A stretch of DNA of 64,000 nt. It comes from Pseudomonas oryzihabitans (GTDB taxonomy: Bacteria; Pseudomonadota; Gammaproteobacteria; Pseudomonadales; Pseudomonadaceae). A model generated the notes under the pieces. That model made no database searches and was not told the DNA's origin. It was given only the letters and a program-made list of their open reading frames with translations. The DNA lies in NCBI RefSeq assembly GCF_006384975.1, contig NZ_CP021645.1, positions 5,298,001-5,362,000 of the forward strand. The letters are read 5' to 3'. The stretch's first letter is position 1, and each line of letters opens with the position of its first letter. The position numbers were made by a program, and so were the translations under genes. Shown here piece after piece: positions 59,447 to 64,000 of the stretch.

Positions 59447-60660
59447 CGCACCTCCTTCTTGTCGTCGCCCTGGGCGCGCATGGCGGCGTCGATGCGGCGC
59501 ACCGGCATCAGTCCAGCATGCCACCCCCAGCCGATACCGAGTTGGCGACCCTCGCTCATCGGCGTCCAGGTGGTGCAGTCGTCCCGCAGCAGCTCGTCCG
59601 TTGCCTGGATGATCTCGCCGACACGCAGCAGCCGGTACTGCACCGCCTCATCCCCATGCGCGGCTGGGCCGATCCGTTTGAGGATGCGCTCAGCCCACCA
59701 AGCCGGGTCACCGATTACCGTTCCGGCTGGCATTTCGGCAGCCAGCCAGGTTCTGAAGCTATCCCCATGCGCGGCGGCAGGTGTGGCGGTGACAAAACAA
59801 ACTGCGGACGATCCTTCCACCGCATGCGAATAGAAGTGATAGCTAGCGGTCTCGTTGTCGTCGGGCTCAAGTCGCAGCCACCCTATCGGCTCACCAGCGG
59901 CGGGCTGGGTGGCGAGGGCGGCGCGGGCCTGCCAGGTTAGCCAGCAGCCCTGGACATCTCGCTTGAAATAAATAGGGTCGCTGCAATCGGTCTTCTCAGT
60001 CGAGCACCCCTGGGAGTGCATGAACTTTTCAAACGCCGCCCGATCATCCCCGGCCTGCGCGCCCTTGCCAGTCATGCGGGCTTCGATAGCGGCCCAGGTC
60101 GGCTCGTACTCCGGCCAGTCGCTTTCGATGACCAGATAATCGCGACGCGGCAGCTCTGGTCCTAGTTGGGACATAGCCTGGATGAACGGCACACGCACCA
60201 CTGGGGGGAGTTGATCCAGGTCCTTCCGCTTGATGACGATGTAGCGGTCCTCGCGCTTGAACTCGCCGGCCTGCGCGCCCTGGGCGTCCCGTCTGGCTTT
60301 GAACGCTGCGGACATCTCGTCCCACCATGACGGCATCCAATCCTGCGGCCTGGCTTCCTGCTGCTCGGCCTGGGCGGTATTAGCGTGCATTGCCAGGAAG
60401 CTGCTGGTCAGCCTTACACATTCCGCTGCCGTGCTCAGGTAGAACGCTCCACCCTCTGCGATGTAGCGGAATTTCTGCTGGTAGATCCGGATCTCGCCAA
60501 GCGCTTCCGCCAGCTCTGCCTCCATTCGCGCCAGGGCCTCAGTCAGGCTCGGCAGCGCGTGATCCAGGATGGCCGCAGCCTGTTCTTCCGTGCAGTGACG
60601 GCCGTCCAGCTCGCCCTCAATGGCGCAGATCAGCGCCTTGCAGCTCTGTTTCAAGTTCAT
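59443..60660 (-). CDS. Large modular phage protein, second copy
   Basis: Same 405-residue protein as at 16819-18036. Confidence 0.65.
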   Translation of the reverse strand: MNLKQSCKALICAIEGELDGRHCTEEQAAAILDHALPSLTEALARMEAELAEALGEIRIYQQKFRYIAEGGAFYLSTAAECVRLTSSFLAMHANTAQAEQQEARPQDWMPSWWDEMSAAFKARRDAQGAQAGEFKREDRYIVIKRKDLDQLPPVVRVPFIQAMSQLGPELPRRDYLVIESDWPEYEPTWAAIEARMTGKGAQAGDDRAAFEKFMHSQGCSTEKTDCSDPIYFKRDVQGCWLTWQARAALATQPAAGEPIGWLRLEPDDNETASYHFYSHAVEGSSAVCFVTATPAAAHGDSFRTWLAAEMPAGTVIGDPAWWAERILKRIGPAAHGDEAVQYRLLRVGEIIQATDELLRDDCTTWTPMSEGRQLGIGWGWHAGLMPVRRIDAAMRAQGDDKKEVR

Positions 60661-60704
60661 GGGTCAATACTCTGTCGGCACGCCAGATGGCGTGAGGGGA
60701 GGGG

Positions 60705-62216
60705 TTAGGGCAGGGCGGCGAGCAGCCGGCGGCCGATCCAGCGCACGACCGGGACGGCCTTGCTGTTGCCGATCGCCTTGTAGCGAGGGCCGTCTGGGCA
60801 TTCGGAAGCCGGGCGACCGCGCCAGGGGATCAGCGTGTGGTCATCGGGGAAGCCCTGCAGCCGCTCGCACTCGCGAGGAGTGAGGCGTCGAACACCGCTT
60901 TCGGCGGGCACCATGGGCTGTCCGCGCCCGGTGCCGTCCTCGCTGGCGTCAAAGCCTTCGGCCTTCAGGGTATGGGCGATGTCGCCGGTCACGCAGACCC
61001 CATGCTGCGCACCAGCTTGGAGGGTGAACATCGGATCGGCTGGGTTTCCGATTCCTATACCTGCCCGAGGGTCATTGGTGCTCGCACCGGTCCGCTTTCC
61101 TACTTCCAGCAATGGATACGCGACTGCAACTTGGCCGCCGGCGTTGGCGTGGCTTTCACCGTGCCCCATGGCCCGCAGCGTGGGCGCGATGTGGCCAACG
61201 TCCGCACCATGGTCCTTGCAGCTGAAAGCCAGCACAGCGTTCTCCTGTCCCTGGTTCCTGCCCAGGGCATGGGCCAGGCCCTGGGTGACGTCGGGATCCT
61301 GGGTGCCATGCACCACGAACGTCTCGGTCTCGGCATCCATGCGGGTGCCACCCGGGTGAGCGCTGAGTGCCGTGCTCACGTCCGTAGCTTGGCAGTTGGC
61401 GCCGCCGCCGAACACCAGCAGGGATTCTCGAGATTCGTGGTCGCCATACTGGTTCGTGGTCAGAGGAGCCGCTACGCAGGGCAGGTCGTCGGTGCTGTAC
61501 CCGCCGTGCTTGCGAGCGCCGCCAGTAAGGGTCCCGGCAACGTTCGGCGTCTCGCCTCGGCTCGGCGGATGATCCCGGCGCAGGCCTTCGCGCTCAAAAA
61601 GTACCGATGCGGGATCGAAGTCGCTTCGAGCACTCGCCACAACGAACACACGGCGGCGTCGTTGGGCCAGGCCGAAATATTGGGCATCCAGAATCCGCCA
61701 CGCGACTGCTCGCCGGGGTCCATACACACAACCAGCGTCCGCCCATCTCTTCCCTGGCGGCTGGAGTTCTTCGGATTCGCCCACCAGGGCCCCGAGGAAG
61801 CAGCCGAACGCGTTGCCCTTGTCGCTGAGCACTCCTGGGACGTTTTCCCAGACGTCGATGCTCTCTGGCAGTCCGCGCTGGACTCGAACATGGTCAATTG
61901 CATCTGCGAGCTCCACGTATTTGATGGTGAGGGCGCCGCGCGGATCGGCCAGGCCTTCGCGCATGCCCGCCACGCTGAAGGCCTGGCAGGGCGTGCCGCC
62001 GACCAAGACGTCAGGCGCCTCGATCTTGCCGGCCAGCACCAGGGCGGCGAGACGGGTCATGTCGCCTAGGTTCGCGGTCTCTGGATACCGGTGCGCCAAG
62101 ACGGCGCTGGGAAAGGCTTCGATCTCGGCGTACCAGGCGGCACGCATACCCAGCGGGTGCCAGGCGACCGTAGCAGCCTCGATGCCGCTACAGACTGATC
62201 CATAGCTGACGGTCAT
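60705..62216 (-). CDS. DNA cytosine-5 methyltransferase, second copy
   Basis: Same 503-residue enzyme as at 18081-19592, all catalytic motifs kept. Confidence 0.92.
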   Translation of the reverse strand: MTVSYGSVCSGIEAATVAWHPLGMRAAWYAEIEAFPSAVLAHRYPETANLGDMTRLAALVLAGKIEAPDVLVGGTPCQAFSVAGMREGLADPRGALTIKYVELADAIDHVRVQRGLPESIDVWENVPGVLSDKGNAFGCFLGALVGESEELQPPGKRWADAGCVYGPRRAVAWRILDAQYFGLAQRRRRVFVVASARSDFDPASVLFEREGLRRDHPPSRGETPNVAGTLTGGARKHGGYSTDDLPCVAAPLTTNQYGDHESRESLLVFGGGANCQATDVSTALSAHPGGTRMDAETETFVVHGTQDPDVTQGLAHALGRNQGQENAVLAFSCKDHGADVGHIAPTLRAMGHGESHANAGGQVAVAYPLLEVGKRTGASTNDPRAGIGIGNPADPMFTLQAGAQHGVCVTGDIAHTLKAEGFDASEDGTGRGQPMVPAESGVRRLTPRECERLQGFPDDHTLIPWRGRPASECPDGPRYKAIGNSKAVPVVRWIGRRLLAALP

Positions 62217-62232
62217 GGGTGCTCCTGATTGT

Positions 62233-63078
62233 TCAATCGCCACAGAAGCAACCAATGGCTTCGTCCACCTCTTCGGCGAACAGCACCTGCTGCTGGCGGG
62301 CGTAGGCCTGCATCTCGGCGTAGCTGGGACGGTCTTTGCGGAAGGTGACCGCACGGCCACCGGACTCGACTAGCGTTTCCAGCCGGGCCCACCAGTCCGC
62401 GCTGCGGAGATCAGACTGGATGATGCTGTAGGTCTGCTGCCTGCCCTTCAGGAAGCACAGGTCGCAGTTACCCAGGAGAGTCTTGCCGTTGACGGTTGGC
62501 AGCTCGAGGCGGAACGGCTGCTCTGCCCAGAAGCTATCAATGTCGGCCAGGGTCACTCCTGCGTCTGCCAGCGGCAGCCGCATTTGCTCCCGTGGCGTCT
62601 CGGTGCTGGTGCCGCGCTTTCGGATCTTAGCCACCCGCCGATGCTCATCGGCGCGGATGCCTACCATCTGATCCCACTCGCCATCGCCATCCGCCCAGCC
62701 GATAGACTTCAGGTACCGGTGCATCGCGCGGATCTTCAGCTCGACTGTGCAGTAGCGTGTCACCGGGTTCGGCAGGTAGCGTCGCTTGCGGATCGCCGCC
62801 TCGAAAGGCTCTCCCTGGCGGCTGGCGGTAGCGAAGTCGACCAAGGCATATCCGGCGTCAGAGTCTCGAAACTCTACCCAAATCACCCCCAGGCCCCACT
62901 CTTGGTCGCAGCGCTGAACGAAACGCAGAGTTTCCTCGCGCTCCTTGCCGGTATTGGCGAATAGGTAGGTGATCTCCTTTCCTGGGTTCGCCAACTGCAC
63001 TTGGCGCGCCATGTAGGCGCTGGTGCGTCCGCCGGAAAAGCTCAGGGCCGTTCGGCCGTCGACGTGGTAGGGGTTCAT
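62233..63078 (-). CDS. PAPS-reductase-like protein, second copy
   Basis: Same 281-residue protein as at 19609-20454. Confidence 0.8.
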   Translation of the reverse strand: MNPYHVDGRTALSFSGGRTSAYMARQVQLANPGKEITYLFANTGKEREETLRFVQRCDQEWGLGVIWVEFRDSDAGYALVDFATASRQGEPFEAAIRKRRYLPNPVTRYCTVELKIRAMHRYLKSIGWADGDGEWDQMVGIRADEHRRVAKIRKRGTSTETPREQMRLPLADAGVTLADIDSFWAEQPFRLELPTVNGKTLLGNCDLCFLKGRQQTYSIIQSDLRSADWWARLETLVESGGRAVTFRKDRPSYAEMQAYARQQQVLFAEEVDEAIGCFCGD

Positions 63079-63087
63079 GGATCATCC

Positions 63088-63582
63088 TTACGCCGCGCCG
63101 CGGCTCTGCTCTATGTGGGCCCAGGCGCCGAACTTCTCGAACAGCTCGTAGGCCCGCGCTTCGTCAAGGCCGATGCCGCTGGTGTTGGCTATCCAGCCGC
63201 TGCTGACCAAGTGCCGGGTGTTGCAGCCGTCGCGTAGCTCGCGGCAGAAATGCTCGAGCACGTCGGTCAGCTGATTGGCGCGGTAGATGCTGCTCAGTGC
63301 GATCTCTTCGGCCTTGATGTACTGGGCGCCTTGCTGGTCGCGGCACATGACCGCGAAGTAAACCGTCCAGGGGTAGGCGAAGTCGCAAAAGGCATCGGCG
63401 ACCATCCGCACCTGGCTCAGGGCAATCGGCTTGCCATCGCGCAGGCTGATGAGGCGCTGATCCACCAGATCGGGATGGGCCGGGCGGTCGATGTTCATCA
63501 CCGCCACCTGGCTGTTCGCCAACAGGGCGCGGCAGTTACGGGCCAGGCGTGCTTGCGTGTTGTTCGGCTTGCGCTTCTTCAT
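63088..63582 (-). CDS. Unknown phage protein, second copy, fused by frameshift
   Basis: Same 164 codons as at 20464-20958 when read from the ATG at 63582. In this copy a missing G at 63682 puts the upstream gene in the same frame, so an unbroken 252-codon frame runs from 63846 to 63088. Confidence 0.6.
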   Translation of the reverse strand: MKKRKPNNTQARLARNCRALLANSQVAVMNIDRPAHPDLVDQRLISLRDGKPIALSQVRMVADAFCDFAYPWTVYFAVMCRDQQGAQYIKAEEIALSSIYRANQLTDVLEHFCRELRDGCNTRHLVSSGWIANTSGIGLDEARAYELFEKFGAWAHIEQSRGAA

Positions 63583-63846
63583 GGGGGCGCTCCAGGGACC
63601 GGAGTAGGTCGGAGAACGTGGTGGCGTGCTTGTCGGCGGCTCGTTTCTTCGCCCGGGACTCTGCAGCGATACCCCGCACCCGGGCGCCTCGCTCTGGTAG
63701 TCCTTGGGCATACGCGGCTGGCTGCGCGCCAGATAGGGCAGGATTGCGACACGGCCGCCGGCGGTCAGATGCTTCCGCACGTGCTCCGCCAACTCCTCCC
63801 GGTCATCGACCTTCCGCGCCAGGGCACTGGTGTGATGGGTCATCAT
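63535..63846 (-). pseudogene. Frameshifted copy of the 103-residue basic protein
   Basis: Counterpart of 20912-21223. It reads normally to ...KDYQSEAP, then the G3 run at 63682-63684 (G4 in the first copy) shifts the frame into GCGVSLQSPGRRNEPPTS and on into the downstream gene. The original C-terminus (RAKKRAADKHATTFSDLLRS) is lost. A real mutation or a homopolymer sequencing error. Confidence 0.7.
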
Positions 63847-64000
63847 GTTGCTGGCCTCGACTCGTGCAGGGTCAGCGCCATGATCAGCTGGGCCGCCTCG
63901 TGCCGGGCGTCGTGCAGCGCGTGGTGCCGGATCCCCTCGAAGGGCAGGTCAGCGGCTTCCCAGTAGAGGTCCAGCAGCGTGCGCATGCAGCGCTCGTTGC
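63843..64000 (-). CDS. DEDD exonuclease, second copy, cut by window end
   Basis: C-terminal codons of the same exonuclease as at 21220-21771 (includes the HHALHDARHEAA motif); the 5' part lies beyond the window. Confidence 0.8.
   Translation of the reverse strand, partial: NERCMRTLLDLYWEAADLPFEGIRHHALHDARHEAAQLIMALTLHESRPAT

Larger units (their letters stand above)
56056..64000. mobile_element. Left end of a second, tandem prophage copy
   Basis: Repeats 13432 onward at a constant offset of 42,624 bp, continuing past the window edge. The only difference I found is G3 instead of G4 at 63682, after which the offset is 42,623. Genes below are copies of those described at 13.5-21.4 kb. Confidence 0.93.

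Noticed and set aside
60837..62069. 410-codon plus-strand frame (also 18213-19445)
   Set aside because: Antisense shadow of the cytosine methyltransferase gene.

Overview
The window is a bacterial chromosome segment, almost certainly Pseudomonas (sensu lato), carrying a complete temperate siphovirus-type prophage followed by the start of a second copy of the same prophage. The genus call rests on synteny: ptrB, a class II glutamine amidotransferase and a DUF2937 gene; then thrS-infC-rpmI-rplT-pheS-pheT-ihfA, a short MerR-like gene and tRNA-Pro(GGG). The prophage also carries DUF1654, a family I know mainly from Pseudomonas. I cannot fix the species.

Layout. 1-5.9 kb: ptrB (cut by the window edge), a small membrane protein, glutamine amidotransferase, DUF2937 protein, tRNA-Val(GAC), a yfdX-type periplasmic protein gene and a small membrane protein. 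6.0-13.4 kb: the translation cluster thrS to ihfA, then MerR-like and tRNA-Pro. 13,432-56,055: one whole prophage unit of 42,624 bp, integrated in the 3' half of tRNA-Pro. 56,056-64,000: the sequence restarts at the same tRNA 3' half and repeats the left end of the prophage, identical in the parts I compared except for one base (G4 at 21058, G3 at 63682).

Prophage organisation. A long leftward operon (24.6 to 13.6 kb) starts at a strong promoter overlapped by three operator-like sites. It encodes a repeat protein, a LexA-like winged helix, a LuxR-type HTH protein, an exonuclease, a PAPS-reductase-like protein, a cytosine-C5 methyltransferase, many small unknown proteins, excisionase and integrase. 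The immunity region (24.9-27.6 kb) holds a CI-like S24 repressor, a YdaS/Cro-like protein, a second trio of operators between them, and a three-gene cassette downstream of the repressor in the position of lambda rexAB. A SOS-box-controlled DUF1654 gene sits beside the left operators. The rightward early region (27.8-32.1 kb) has a replication protein, a DnaC-like loader, a Ref-like nuclease, RusA and a Q-like antiterminator. A strongly structured non-coding region follows (32.64-32.94 kb). The late region (33-55.9 kb) has an HNH endonuclease, HK97-type packaging and head genes, a tail module with a -1 frameshift signal, a C4-type antisense RNA with a Bro-N antirepressor, a lipoprotein moron, tape measure, tip protein, fibres, endolysin and Rz/Rz1 spanins.

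How it works together. The repressor should occupy both operator trios, silencing the leftward and rightward early promoters while its own transcript, probably leaderless, also expresses the rex-like cassette. Induction may run through the C4-controlled antirepressor as well as, or instead of, RecA-driven cleavage, because the repressor lacks an obvious Ala-Gly or Cys-Gly scissile bond. The tandem arrangement is either a real double lysogen or an assembly that ran around the excised circle; the sequence alone cannot separate these.
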